64,000 nucleotides of DNA from Bagarius yarrelli (GCA_005784505.1 VCAZ01000063.1:829501-893500), one strand, 5' to 3'. Numbered from the stretch's first letter, positions 24,883 through 39,124 are shown. Notes: generated from the letters alone by a model not told the origin. A program made the numbers and translations.

Positions 24883-25394
24883 TTGAACCCCGATCTTCCA
24901 ATTGGCAGTCCAACACCTTGGACACCGCACTACCAAAATACCCCCCCCCCCCAATACACACACCTTGGGGGACACTAAAGGCCATCTTTTTTTTGTAGTA
25001 ACAGTTTTTTTTTTGTAATAACAGGACCCTTTATAGAACCCTTCTCTCTCTTAGAGGTGCTCCTGGCTGTAGGTGATGTGCCAGGTTTTCCAAATTACCG
25101 TAATGGCGCGAGTATCCGTGTTGTAGAGGGAAACGGTCAGCTGCGATGTATAACTGTTGTACGGCTATAATAGCCCACACACGCGCGCGCACACCCACAC
25201 CCACTGTTCTCTTTCCTGTGTGTCGAGTTGTAACAGCTGTTTTCTTTAGTGTACGTATACAGGAAGGAGAGGAATATTTGGGATTGAACCTAGCTAGGTG
25301 TGCGTCTGGGTGTGTCTTCCTTCACTCATCAAACTGACAGATCATGACCCAACCTGGTTCCTGGTTGTGACTTGAGACGTGCAGACGGGTTACA

Positions 25395-26058
25395 ATGGAT
25401 TTGTACAATTCCTGGTTGATTTTTGTACTTTTTGCAGAAATCGGTAAGTTTCGATCAGAAATGTTATATCAGCGAGTTAATTAATAACAACTCGGTAGCG
25501 CATGTGTTAGAATATTAATCATCAGAGCCGAAATAATAGAACATATCAACTTTCTGATTTACATGTATTTAAACATGTCTAAAGCAGATGTGTTAATAGA
25601 CGCCCTTTTCATTCCTCAGGTGTGTGTTCTGGTGGCCAGATCGAAATGCCGTTAACGTTAAGCGGGGTGAAAGGTAGAAGCTTTAATTTCACAGTATCGG
25701 TTCCTCCTGGCACTGAGGTCCAGACGGTGACGTGGACCTTCCAACCCAAAAACGGCCCCAGTGTTCCGGTGTGCACGGCCACCACGCAGAACGAGAAGGT
25801 GTCGGACACGTACAAAGATCGTGTGAAGTACTACAGGAGCACGTACTCGCTGGGGTTTAATTCACTCACCTCCACTGACAGCGGGCTTTATACCCTCACC
25901 ATAGTCGATAACAATCTGAATCAGCTGGTGGGTCAAACTGACCTCAAGGTTCTGGGTACGTTTCATCTGTTTATATGTCTGAGATGACTTATTTTAATTT
26001 GTTTTTAAAGTGTTGAATATTAATTTGTTAATATTAAGCATGGCTCCTGATACATTCC

Positions 26059-26138
<80 letters not shown>

Positions 26139-26142
26139 AAGA

Positions 26143-26177
<35 letters not shown>

Positions 26178-26213
26178 AGACTAAGATCTATCTCTATCCT
26201 ATCTATCTAAAGA

Positions 26214-26248
<35 letters not shown>

Positions 26249-26283
26249 AAGTCTATCTATCTATCTATCTATCTATCTAAAGA

Positions 26284-26321
<38 letters not shown>

Positions 26322-26322
26322 G

Positions 26323-26362
<40 letters not shown>

Positions 26363-29300
26363 AAGACTATCTATCTATCGTTTTGCTTCACCCTTCAATC
26401 TTATATGTTGTATAATTCATAAAAGAGCATATTAAAATGTATAGCCTACACACACACTTATTGGCACTAAGGTACAATGTGATCTTTCCTAAAAGATCTA
26501 AATCTTTTTTAGGTATAACAAAAGTTTACGCAGACATATGTATTTGCCATTTTTCGCAAAATTTTGGAAGTTTGGAAATGTAGAAGCTGAGCTATCAGCT
26601 CAGATGGGTGTGGTCATTTTGAATGAAGTGCAGAAAAAAAAAACACACACAGCCTCGTGTTCTTATTTAAAATAAGTAAATAAGCCATACTTATTAAAAT
26701 AAGTAATACTTGTTTATTGGATGAATGAGACAGGCACGTTTTAATATTAAAAATAGAAAAAGTGGTGCAAAGTTTTGAACTCTTTACCATATTAATATAT
26801 GTCTTACACAGAGCCGGTTGAAGATGTAAGTATCATCTCCAGCCTACCAGAAGCGGTGGAATTCAACAGCACTGTAACCCTCACATGCTCAGCAAAAGGA
26901 TCTGCTCTCTCCTACGTTTGGCTGAATAACTCTGCTCCCGTGGTGGTGGATGGAATACATATCGTGCAGGAAGATAACAATCTCATCATCAAGGAAGTTT
27001 ACCGCTGGGATTTACAAGGGCCGATCACCTGCACAGCCAAGAACCAACTGGAATCTTTAACCAGCGCCGCTTTCAACCTCACTGTCAACTGTAAGTCTAC
27101 AAACACACAAAGTCCATGCTGATTGGGCGTACAGAGTGCACATATGAAGGTTAGAGGGTGTTTGACAAAAAATCTTAGGCCATGTAGCCTAAAACTGCCC
27201 TGCGACAACTTTATCTAAATTCATATTAAGATTTTTATGGCTTTTTCTGTTTCAGCACCAAGAATGACCTTTTTCAATTCATTTTTTAACTGTAGTTTTG
27301 CTACTGCACGTGGTCTAACTTATACATCAGGAGACTACAAAATAATAGAATATTGTCAATAATAAAAACATTTTTATAAGCACAGACACTTGAACCTCCT
27401 TCTATGATAAATCTTAACTCAAATCGTAACTTTTAAGCCTCACACACTCACACACTGGAACAGAGCAGCAGTGTTAGCTTATTTAAGGCTGAGCTTTTGA
27501 TTTGGACAATATTCTGATCCCAGCCTTTCACTCCTGTTAGCCATGCACACAGCTCTGTGAGTACTGTGGCAATCTAACAAAAGCCTGTGGAGAATCCATG
27601 AGGTCATGGAACAATCCAGGTACATGAAGTGTGTTTAGACCATGTCAATAACGCACCACAAAGACGTGTGCCTGCTGCAGTGGAGAGTGTGGGTGGCACA
27701 TGGTTGCAGCACTTTCTGAACGGATATCTCTGCAGATGGAAGTGGATTTTCTCACACAGTACTTTATCCATGGCTATAGTACATAATCCTAAATTAGAAA
27801 CATCGTTAACATTGCGGTGATTCCTGCAAACTCAAACCTATAATACACTCAAACAACAGGTGAAAGAATCTTATTTTGAAAACATTTTTTAGCAGAACAC
27901 ACAGGATTTTCTAGCATTTCCAGAATTTTTTTTTCTTTTTTGATTTTTGGTTGAATTTTCTTATCATTGCTACAAAACTTTATGCAGGCAGTTGTAATGA
28001 AAACCCCAACCTGTGCTTTCCCCACCAAATTTGTAAAGAAATTGCTTAACTTGAAAAAAATTATTTTGCTGAAGTGCCAAAAAAAGAAAAGATCTACCAG
28101 AAGTCCAAAAACATGTATGCTATGTTGATTGATGATTCTAAATTGCCTATGGGAGTAAGTGTGTGTGTGGCCCTGGCGACCTGTCCAGGGTGTACCCCTC
28201 CTGCCATTTTGCCCTTTCAGAGACAGTTGGGTTAGGCTCCGGCAGATCCCCATGACCCCAAATCTAGGGAATAAGCGAATATAGAAGATGAATGAATAGT
28301 GCAGTACATTGAGGCTGTTTTTACCTTTGTACTGCTCTCCTGTCCTGCCTCTTGACTTCACACTTTCTCCTGTATTTATCGTCCTGTAACTATTAAACAC
28401 TTCTCTCATGTATTTGCACTTATGTGGCTCAGTGTATACTGCCTTTCAAGCTACGTAAGGGTCTTGGATAAAAAAAAAAAGTATAATTTTTTTTGATAAG
28501 TTTTTTTTCGACAGTATAATGCATTCTGCTCGCTGAGTAGCTGCTTTAATCTAGTTACGCTGTTTAGATTTCAATAGCAAAATATTAACAATTGATAAAT
28601 ATAATTCAAGGCTGTTCAATATGTCATGTCTTCAAGAAGTTTGTTGGTTCGAGTATTTGATTCTGAACCTGGAGACCACCTCCCTTTTTTCAGTTAGTTA
28701 AGTTAAATTTTACAGACCAACCTACAATTTTCATAATATTTATCTTTAAATGTTATCTGAATAGTTGAAGGGTCCAAAATTAAATAAATTCTGAAGCGCA
28801 GAGTATAAACCTTACATTAGAAAAGGAAAATTGGACAACACTTTTAGATACCTCCCAGTTACTGATGTTAATCTGCCAACTGGTGCTAATTTTCTTAATT
28901 ATCTGACAAACCCTATTCAATTAATTCTGTTAGAATAATTTTTTATTCACTGACTTTGCCATGAGGTTAGCTCTGAAGTGACTGAAACCCTGAAACAGCC
29001 ACTTGTCCAGATGTAAACTTCAACAAACTCGAATAAATATTTCTGGAAAATCAAATAGGCACCAAAGTTATTCCTGAGAAACCACGTACAGTTAGTGAAC
29101 TCTGGAAGAGATGGTGGACCACAAATCAATCAAAGCAATGCTTTCTACTTATTTTTGATAGCACTAATCTCCAAAACTATCACCTGTAAAGTTCTTTTGT
29201 GCTACAGTGGTTTCTGTTTTCTAAAGCTTATTGCTGTGTTTTCCACTTTTTTAAAGTATTGTATTGCTTATGGGTAAACCCACATCCTTCACATTTTGAC

Positions 29301-32300
29301 CAATAAAGATAAACGATATATTTTTAAATTAATCTTTAATTTTAATCTCAGCTGCATATGAACATGGCGGTCCTTATCTAATCTGCAAATCTGCCAATGT
29401 AAACAAACTGTAAGGCAAAGAATTAAAGCAAACCAACCCTATCGACCAACAAACTAGCTTGTATGATGGCAACTGTATGACGGCAGCTGCATTATGTATA
29501 GTGGTATGTAGTGTGTTAAGTTAGCTGCTGGCACACATCACAGACATCGCAGGTGATTCACTTAGATTAAATTAAATAAAATTCAATTTTAGATAGGAAA
29601 TTTACATGTAACAAGAGTTATTGTTTGTCTCCTATTTCTGTAAAAAGCTGTTGTCTTTAGATGTATTAAATATGTAAAACAGCTGAAGTGATTACCGATA
29701 TTATGTAAATTCTTTTATCAACATCTTGCATCTCTTTTTCACTATAAATTGTTGTATACATCTGGAAATTTTAGACTGAGAGGTCTGATTGATCTGAGAG
29801 AAATGTCCTTTACCACAATCGGGCACCTGTGTCCTTTTAGGGCACCTATGAATTTATAGCTTTGATCTTCTGTATGTTTTTTTGTCCCAGGGTTTTTTTA
29901 TTTTATTTTAATTGTGCAATTTTTCTCTGATCTTTAGATGGACCTGATCCTGTCACACTAACGCGAGAGCCTACTGTTGAGTTCCTGAAGATAGGCTCTA
30001 ATCTGACATTGTCCTGCTCGGCAAAGTCCAGCCCTGCTGCTGAATTCGTATGGCTTTTTAATGACACTGAACTTCCCCAGAAGACTGCTGTGTTAGTTCT
30101 CGCCAACCTGGCAGAAGAGAATAGTGGTAACTACAGCTGCATGGCACACAACAGCAAGACCCTGCGCTATGTCTCCTCCGAACCCACCAAACTGACTGTC
30201 ATAGGTGAGATGTTTTTTATGTAAAATAGAACCATGGTATTGGAAAGGATAGAGAACCCAAGAACTTTACTTGTCTAGGTTTTACAGGCTTGTCCTGATG
30301 GCACTTCAGCATTCTCTTGGCTAGATATTTTTGTTGTGCTGAAAAGGGAATCATCTCTTTTCATTTTGGCTTCTGTTTTCTTTACACCATTCATTCTGTA
30401 CTCATTTCTGTTGTGTCTCCTTCGTCGAGACTAGCCTCTTATGGACTACCACATACCAGCCACACTAAGACAAGAGTCTGGTTGATTGTCTGGTTGATTT
30501 CGGAGATTGTTATCCTCCTGGCGGGTTCTCTAATTTGTGTAAAGAATGTTTGAAGTTTTGTTAGAGTTTTATTGTGTTCTTGATCACCAAAGACCTGGTG
30601 GTTCTGGGGCTGACTGTGAATTCATATAGAAATCTTATAAACACAGGTGTATGTTGCCCGTAATTATGTCCAATCCATTGTAGGCTTCAGGAAAGTTCTT
30701 AAGACATTTCGGCAAATAGGAATCTCTAAACTCAGTTAGTCAATACGCCACAAAATCACAGAAAATAAGGCCTGATGATGGTTTTGACTGAATTGTGGCA
30801 CGGAGCTCTTCAGTGGTGCTTTCTGTAAAATGCCTTAAGGGGCTGGACTCTTCAGGATGTTAAAGGTTGTTCTGGAAAAACACAAAAAATAATAGAAGAG
30901 CTAATAATTCATTTCAGCTTTTATTTCTTTTATTATGCTCTCTGTGGGTTAGAAGTTAAATAAACTTAGTATTTGGTAGCACTGCTGCTAAAGTCTTTTT
31001 CTTGTAAACTTCTCGAAATGTTCTGCCTTAAATCACCAGTCTAACAGATTTAAAACAGGAAAGGTTTTTTAAATGTCAGTATGTTTTTTTGTATGTTAAT
31101 GTAGTTGGCTAAGGTGAATGTAAACAGCGGTAGTTTTCTGAAGCAGGGGTGGAGGAGGGACTAGTCTTAGGAAGGAGACCGAAACCATGACTCTGTTCTC
31201 TTGTTATGTCTGGGGTGGGATTGTTTGGTGCGTACTTGCACAATATTTAAAATGCTAAAATGTTTAATACAGCTTGGAGCTAACAAAATTAATTATCAAT
31301 TTGTACATTTCACCGGTGTGAAAGTGAAACTAACTCTCTGTAGCTCTTCAGTTTTGAGTCAACAAGGAAAGACTAAATGCTACAGAGAGCTATGTGTGCA
31401 TGTGTGTGTGTGTGTGTGTACACTGTATAAAAATTTCCTGGATTGTAATGTCAGATAGCTCTCTTGTATTTGTCGTTGCTGCGGTCAATGTTTGTTTGTG
31501 TAGTTTTAATATATGATGAAAAAAACTCACAGAAATAAAAAGTGTACACATTCTATGAACTCCATTAAATACAAAACCGGAATTAATGTGTAAGAAATTC
31601 GAAAGAAGTAAATAGACAATGAGCAGCGGAGACAGGTGAAGAGGAAGTGGTGTGTATGTATTACCACCCTGGCAGCACAGGAAAGGCATTTTAAGAATGT
31701 TGCTCAGTCGGTGTAGTTTAGGGGAAACATAGGTGGTTAATTTGAGACACCATTTAACCATCTAAACAACAGTGAAGCACTAAGGAGGAATCTGGTGTTT
31801 TAGATTTAGAATATGCTCTATTGTAGATTTAGAATATGAATAAATGGATAACTATGTAAATTTTCTTTGTAAAATATCTATTTTTTTCCATAAGCCTTGC
31901 GTAATCTGCAAAAATGTTTATTCAAGAGCGAGAGAAATAACTAAAAAGTAATAACTAAAAACTTTACACCCGCTCGATACTAACTGCTGTGTGTTAGTTG
32001 GATGATCAGTGACTGTTTTGTAAAAACTCTTCTCGAATCCCTTAATTATTAGTTGTTTGACTTCTGCGAAAACATTTCAAAATGTAAAGCTCTTATAAAT
32101 GAGTCGGTATCTTCATCAAAAAAATACACTAACTTTGATGCCACTTGGTTGAACTTGTGAAATTCTTGATCGACATTATATTCATCACATCGCCCTGCAT
32201 TGAAATGTGTTTTGTTGTGCAAATGTGCACACGTCCATCTTTAGGTATGTTTTATTAAGTTACACTGTGTGTAATAATATCTGAGCAGAAGTGTTTATGA

Positions 32301-35300
32301 TCTCTGGTGGTACGGAGGCACAGCAGACAGTGTTGGTGCCTCTCAGCCGCAGGGTTCACTCCCAGGTTATTGTTTAGGTGGGGTTTAACGGTTGGATTTC
32401 CTACAAAATCTTGGTTTCTTCCCACTGTTTTAAAACGTGTGTGTGTGTGCAAACTGGCTGTTCCAGATTGCCCCTAGATGTGTATGTGTGTGTATGGTAT
32501 CCTGCAATTAACTGGAATCACATCTAGGATAAAGTCTGTCATGCTGCTCCCAGTGTTAGACACAGGCTCAGGAGATGTCCTGGATTTCATGACCAACAGA
32601 AAGCAGTTACTGATAATTATTACATCACTTTCGCTGTAGTATTTATTTGCAAATTGCAAACCATCCAAACATATTTAGATTTACATTTACAGCATTTGGC
32701 AGACGCCCTCATCCAGAGCGACTTACATTTATCCCCTTTATACAAGTGAGCAATTAGGGGTTAACGGCTTTGCTCAGGGGTTTAGCAGTGGCAGCTTGGT
32801 GCTGCTGGGTATCAAACTTCGATCTTCCAATTAGCAGTCCAACACCTTAACCACTGTGCTAACACTTCTCCCCTAACATGTTCAGGTGGTCACATGGTTT
32901 ACTGGTTTATATTTTATTTTTGTAAAAAAGTAAAAGTAATTATAAAATTACTGAAACCACTTTAAGAGTGTCCCCGGTTTCTCTCCCTCTCTTTAACAGA
33001 ATCTATTTCCGGCGTGAACATCAGTGCCTCCAATGTGTCTCTGATTGCTGGGAAAAACAATGTGACCCTCAGTTGCACATGTAGTGCAGGAAAAGCGGAC
33101 AGTGTGCAGTGGCATAAGAATGGCAAACCTTTGGAAAGTAGCAATCGCATCACCTTCACTACAGACAACAAAACCATCACCATCATGACTGTACAGAAGG
33201 AGGATGCTGGAGATTACAAATGCCAGCTGAAGAATAAAATCAGCAGCGAAGCCAAGACTTACAACCTGACAGTTAACTGTAAGTGTAGTGAGGAAATGAT
33301 TTACTTTCTATTCTGCACTGTCTATCTTCTCCTTATGTACTGTTTCTCATTGACATCATTGCTCCAAGTGTTATTTCTGCTACAGGACATTGTCTGTTAT
33401 GGACGTTTAAATCAACAACTTATTGCTGCTGATTTTTGAACCCGAGTCTGATCTCAAATAGTTATATAAGAATGCTTATTGTCTGGTATGACCTGATGTG
33501 GTTTTGTGTTGTGCCATAAAATATTCCTTAAATCATAACATATCCCGACTTTCATGAGAAAATTGACAAATTTACATTTCTGGCATTTAGCACACACACT
33601 TACTTAGAGTGACTTATATCTATGTAAGGGCCTTGCTTACGGGCCCAGCAGCGGTTGACAATCCAACACTAAACACCGAGCCACTATCCTGTCAAATTTT
33701 ATCGTTTACTAAAAAAAAACTATTTTAAAAAACCTTTAACTAACATTAAAAAAATCAATGTGTTACTGATCATTGCAACTAAGTAAAAAAAAATGATGTT
33801 TCTCACAACTATAAATACTGTGATCTCTATAAACATTCATTTTTATGTTCTTGTTTCAGATGGACCAGATAATGTGGCAATAAAGGGAGACAAACAGGCC
33901 TCCGTGGGTCACACTGTGATTATGGACTGCTCCTTTGCCTCTTTCCCAGTACCCAGATTTGTATGGATGTTCAATGACACGGTTATTGAAGGAGAGACGA
34001 ATAAATGCTTGACCATCCCAAATTTTGAAACCAAAGACAGCGGCATTTACACGTGTAAAGCAATCAATGATGTGACCGGACTCAACGGAACCGCCACTCA
34101 CACCCTCATGGTGAAGGGTAAAGAAACTCTTCTCTTGCTATTCATCCACATACACACATCATAATCCGTTGATTTTGTGATGTTGGTATAAGAAATTCAT
34201 TTATCCAGAGATGAACATTAAGTTCATTTGTAGCAAGTAATATAATCATGTATTTCCTTGTAATGTCAGTGTTTCTGTATACGTTTGTACCAATGTTGTT
34301 CTATGTGCAGATTCAGACGAGCAGAAACAAGAAGGCTTGTCCAGTGGAGCCATCGCTGGAATTATCATAGCTGTTCTAGTGCTCATGGCGATCATTATCG
34401 GCGTCTGCATCCACAGAAAGCGAAAGATTTCTGAGTGAGTCTTCCTTTCATTCTACAGTTATTTTCTCTTAGTCTGTTAGCTGCTGCTTTCCAACCTGCT
34501 AAACAGTTCTCTTTCTTCATTTGATTGGATTTAAGTTCATAAAAGTTGTCTCAGGACAAGTCATATATATAGTTTAAATGTTGACATGGCAATGTGTGTA
34601 TATGCAATAGTTACATTACAGGATGTACAATATCAAGTGGGGATTATGTTTGACTGCACCACAGTTCAGTACAAGTGTGATTTGTGGATTAATTGCGAAG
34701 TGTAATAATCGAGTGAAAGTTTGCACATTGTTTTACGCTCTTTTACTGTGTAAACATTTACTGCTCTTTTACTGTGTAAACATTCAGGTGCAATAAACAA
34801 TAACTCTTGTAGCTTTAACAAACATTAATTGTATTTAAGAAGACTAAACAGTGTGATTTTACATTTGATTATTTAATTTCTGTATCTGAATCTCCCAAAA
34901 AAAACCTAAAACACTCTTTCTTACGTTTTATATTACATCTTGATTTGTTGTATTTATCTGTGCTAATTTGTGTGTTATGTTTGCACTCCCTTACAAAATC
35001 ACCACAATCATTCTAAAATAATGAATTTTTTTCAATTCATCTGGTAAATTTTTTTTTTTATGTTGCAATATATATCTCAGAAAAACTAAATATATCGTAA
35101 TGTCAGTTTTTCCCATAATCGTGCATCCCAAATACATCCAGCTTGATGGTTAAACGAGCAGGATTCACGTGTTTGCAATTTAAAAAAAACCCTATTTCAG
35201 TGTGATAATGATCTAATTCTTAATGATAAACTAAAACATTGCTTTTCTATTTGTCTTCATTGTTAACAACGTCTTAAATCATGTGCGGTTTAAAATGACA

Positions 35301-36134
35301 CTTTATTTAACATTATTTAACATGTGCCGACGGAGACCAGAGGGAGACATATTCAGTTAAATGTCACTGCATTCTGTCAGACACGACTTCACTATTTATT
35401 AATCATTGCAAATGTTTGAATTACTCCTGGCTGCTGTCTTTCAGCTCTTGTTCTTTCGCTGCTCTCTCTCTCTCTTTGTCTCTTTTAAGTGGGGATTAGA
35501 GTTCAGTTCAGAACTCATTGAGTTTCAACTCAGAATTTTATTAATTGAATAAAAGTTTAGCAATTGAACATTGTTTCACTTTTATAAACATAATAAAAGC
35601 CTTTTTTTAGCATTTAGAAGCTAACTGCCAAACAGTTATCCTCATTGATTCAACCTGTTCTCCTTTATCTCCCCTTCCTTCTCCACCCTCTTTACTTTCA
35701 GGGTGTGGTGCCTTCAGGCTCATGTAGTGGATTTAGAGTTAATGTTACCTCATGTGACCCAGTTCTGTTCTATTCTATCAGCCTGTTCTACTGGTCAATT
35801 TCTGTGAAAAACAAACAGTAGAAGCATGAAGCATTGGGCTTCTTTCGTTCTGATATGAAGCATGTACAGAGTTGAGCAGCAGAGTGTGAAACCAAACCGT
35901 AAACCAAACCAATGGAATGTGTGTGTGTGGGGGGGGGGGGGGGGGTTTAAAGCAGGACTACCGTAGGAATGTCAGTCATGTTTACGCACGTCTCTCTCTC
36001 TCTCTATCCCTCTCTCTCTCTCGCTCTTTCTGCACCATACCTGCACACTGTTTAAACATCACAGCTGTTTTCTAATAAATCCAACTAACACCATATTTTT
36101 CTTTCTGTTGTTCAGTATTCCATCACCGTATTAA
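25395..36134 (+). CDS. CEACAM-like immunoglobulin-superfamily membrane receptor (CEACAM1/5-like)
   Basis: Single-pass cell-surface adhesion or receptor protein of about 536 aa. Exons: 25395-25443 (signal peptide MDLYNSWLIFVLFAEIG), 25620-25955, 26812-27090, 29938-30204, 33000-33278, 33860-34117, 34311-34434 (TM), 36116-36134. The first extracellular domain is IgV-like but lacks both disulfide cysteines, with W and DSGLYTL retained, as in CEACAM N domains. The next four have the usual pairs (for example VTLTCSA/PITCTAKN, IMDCSF/YTCKAIN). The helix is about SGAIAGIIIAVLVLMAIIIG, followed by a 15-residue basic tail HRKRKISDIPSPY with no ITIM. All Ig exons are phase 1-1, so skipping keeps frame. 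Several N-glycosylation sequons are present (NST, NNS). CEACAM genes neighbour CIC in humans, which supports the family call; one-to-one orthology is not shown. Confidence 0.8.
26057..26379. repeat. (ATCT)n microsatellite in CEACAM-like intron 2
   Basis: About 320 bp of ATCT units broken at intervals by TAAAGACT spacers, giving a loose higher-order pattern. The frame translating as SIYLSIYL is an artefact. Confidence 0.92.
28098..28297 (+). repeat. Family C repeat, 3' part
   Basis: Shares AGTCCAAAAACATGTATGCT, GGCGACCTGTCCAGGGTGTA and the terminal GAAGATGAATGAAT with the copy at 19741. It lies in the third CEACAM-like intron; a long minus-strand frame across it is not a gene. Confidence 0.65.
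32675..32875 (-). repeat. SINE family A copy, reverse
   Basis: Minus-strand copy with tail ACAGCATTTGGCAGACGCCC, body and head GATCTTCCAATTAGCAGTCC. It ends about 120 bp before the fourth Ig exon (33000). Confidence 0.75.
33565..33695 (-). repeat. SINE family A copy, reverse, truncated
   Basis: Shares ACATTTCTGGCATTTAGCA, AAGGGCCTTGCTTACGGGCC and CAATCCAACACTAAACACCG with the family; shorter and more diverged than the copy at 32675. Confidence 0.65.
35929..35945. repeat. Poly-G run
   Basis: About 17 consecutive G after a short GT repeat, in the last CEACAM-like intron. Homopolymer length is prone to sequencing error. Confidence 0.8.
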
Positions 36135-38700
36135 AGAAAAGGAAATGTCAAGAGGAACACCAGGTGAGTCGAACTTCACTCATTTGGTTTCTGTCTGGGC
36201 GGTGGTAATAGCAGCTAACGCTATCTGGTTTCAGCTAGAAGATATTTTACCGACCTCACTGAGGCGGTCCTGACAGCTCTGTGCTACACATTTTACTTAC
36301 ATCACAGTGTGTACACATACTGCATCAAGTAGCTGCTATATTATGGGCTCAAGGGTCACTAAATAATAATGTCTTTAGCATGCCTTTAACACAGCTTGGT
36401 AAGGGTGTTTCCACTATCATTTTAACACGGTGATAGAAGTATGACTCAAATAAACACACAAACAAACACACACACCACACACACAAATCACTGTCATTTG
36501 TTTTAAGTGTGCTGCAACTACATACTTAAGTACTAAAGAGAACAGGTGTGTTCTAAAGACATGTTCCTTTTGAGGCAAATCTTTAAATAGTCTATTATTT
36601 TATTCTAATTTACTCAATTTTATTCTATTCTATGTTTTCATTGATATATTCATTCATTTTCTATACCCACCAATTTCCTAATCCGGAATCTGATGGAGTC
36701 TATAGGGGCGCCTCTGAAGAGGCAAAAGGCAGGAGGTCCATCACAGTGCCACAATTTAATTAAATGTAATTCAATTTAATTAATTGCTTATTAATTCTAT
36801 TAAAGACAAGCTTCATTTTTTTTTCACATCACGCCTCAGAATGAAAAAATATCTGATCTAAGCCGAAAACTTTATGTGAGACAGTTCTGTGGGTTGACAC
36901 GCCTGATAAGAGACGAAAGATCAAAGAAATGATCAAGCTGCCAGGAAGGATGTAATAACTCATATCTTCACTGTTGAAACCGCTATCACACTCGCCATTC
37001 TCCTCATTCTCATCGGCGTGCCTATCAGCCTGCTAATTATCTGATCACAGGATGTTTTTAATTCAAGCCATGTGTCATTAATATAACGGGCGTCTGCGTG
37101 CGTTTATGCAACTGCCACATGACTCAGTGTTTGGAAAGCTGCGTTACTGAGCAGGTGCGCCGGTGTTCCTAAAAAAAAGTGGAGAGTGAGTTTATATTAT
37201 AAGTTATAGGTGCGTTCACAGGTGAGGTGTTGTGTTAAAATTTTATTTAAATCAACTTCATTAAGGAAACAGATTAAGCTCACAGTAATAGCTCTTGGAT
37301 ACGCTCCGTGTCAGCGCTAATGATCTACAATTCAGTCAATGTCTCAGCAGATTAAGGATATGAGCAATGCATGTATGCATGCAAAAGCAATAAATTGTGT
37401 ATTTCATGTATTCATATTAGAGATACATGTGTTTATTTATCTGGATGTCTTTTTGTTTTTAGGATCTGCCAGAACACTTCTTCAACCATTGTGTCTTTTT
37501 ATTATCCACAAGATGATTCCACCAGGCAGCTGGAAGAACTGTCCTAATTAGTGGAACGCACCTTTAGAGCTGGCCCTCACTGTCCCCCACATGGTGTTTT
37601 TATCTTAATCCAGAAAAAGTGTTAAAGAGAGTTTTCCTGCCCACCCAATTGCTCTTTTCGTTGTCCCACACTGAAATTTGACCCTACTATATTTTGTCCA
37701 TACTGGCGCCTTTTTAAACTTTAACTGAAGAAATCTTCGACTCTGTATTAATTTTTTCCTTTATTGTATCTTGGCCCGATACTATGATGAACTAACGTTG
37801 CGCAACAACGGTGCTGCACATCTGTCCTGAAAGCGACATCAGATGAACATAGAAAATGAACCCAAAACATACGGTTCGGTGACAACACTGCTTTTGCTTC
37901 ATGTCAAAGTTATTCACACTTCTATGTCAACAATGGAATCAATTTTATTTTCTCCTCTTGTGGTGTTTTTTAATGATGTGTGTGTGTGTGTATAGATTTG
38001 AAGTATAATCAGTGATGAGTAAATGTATGACTCAAACTTTGACCAAAAACCTTCATCTTCTGAACATCTCTCCAGTGTAGGTAGAGCTTTGATTTAGAAA
38101 CAATCTCTTAGGACAAAATGAAAAAAAGAAGAGTTTTTTTTGTGCAGTTTTAAAACAGTCAATGTTTTTTTTGTTATTCATCTATAGAACTAATTTTACT
38201 TCCTTTTTACCAACTAATTTTTTTACCACCTGCTTATTTCACCGCCTGCTTCACTGCGACCTGGTGATATCCTGGCAGCTTTAAATAGAAAGGTTTTCAC
38301 TTTGAACTACAAACATTTGTTTTCATTTACTTCAATAATGAGCATAGCAAACGGTTCTGATGGTTTTCAGTGTTACGTTCATCTGCCAGGTTAAAAACTA
38401 AACCCACTGCTGTTTGAAGGTTTTTGGTCAAGTGACAGTGGCATATCGGGGACTTTTGTTTTAAAACAAATGCACAAGGTTAAAATATTAACGTGTCATT
38501 AAGTTTAAATGGTTGGACACTAAAATACTGTCTGTATGTCTGTGTGTGTTTGTGTGTGTTCATGTACCCTCTTATTTTTAAATGAGCAGTCTGTGTTTTT
38601 TGGGACTCACATATTGATGCCTGTTAAATTAAATTCTAATTTTCTTTTATTTTTAAAATCTTACATTTTATTAAAGTATGTTAGATTTTTTTGTCATACC
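36135..38700 (+). other. CEACAM-like 3' UTR, probably spliced
   Basis: After the stop at 36132-36134 a consensus donor (CAG|GTGAGT) at 36163/36164 suggests that the stop exon splices onward. The acceptor TTTTTAG at 37461-37462 could open a terminal 3' UTR exon. A possible poly(A) signal ATTAAA is at 38670-38675. The stop would be only 29 nt from the last junction, inside the roughly 50-nt limit for nonsense-mediated decay. The intervening intron contains a family C fragment (36648-36752, reverse). Confidence 0.4.
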
Positions 38701-39077
38701 TGTAAACGATGTTGATTCATTGACCTGTTAATTGTCCACTGCTCGTTTTGCAAATTTACCCAAACGCTTATTGTGTACACTTATTTTACGACCCCATTTA
38801 TCAAAGGATGACTTTGAGTTCATGGTTGTTTATTAGAAATTAAAAATTGGATGAAATTTTAAAAATGTGTTAATGTTTCAGAGTATTAACATTAAAAATA
38901 AAAATAATGAAATAATGAGAAGTTGATGAGGGTTTAGCTTGTTTTTTAATTTACGAGGCATCAAGAACAAGAAATTTATTTTAAAAATATACAAGTAACA
39001 AATATTCTGTGTGAAGAAATCAATATTCTGTCTTGAGTCAAAGAACAAATTAAAGTTTTTGTTATATGTATACAACA

Positions 39078-39124
<47 letters not shown>

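Larger units (their letters stand above)
17995..25394. other. Intergenic spacer between cic and the CEACAM-like gene
   Basis: It must include the cic 3' UTR, but no clear poly(A) site is seen; the nearest AATAAA words fall inside repeats near 20032 and 20229. No protein-coding frame was credible. Contents listed separately: poly-T at 18332-18367, a 21-bp inverted-repeat pair, Tc1-like fossils, (TA)n/(GT)n at 20783-20870, a hAT-like repeat and a second SINE family. The remaining sequence is AT-rich with nothing recognised. Confidence 0.6.

Noticed and set aside
26057..26379. CRISPR-like or satellite array
   Set aside because: A tetranucleotide microsatellite with irregular breaks; no unique spacers, and the genome is eukaryotic.
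27849..28409. 186-codon minus-strand frame in a CEACAM-like intron
   Set aside because: Spans a dispersed repeat and lysine/phenylalanine-rich AT sequence; resembles no protein.
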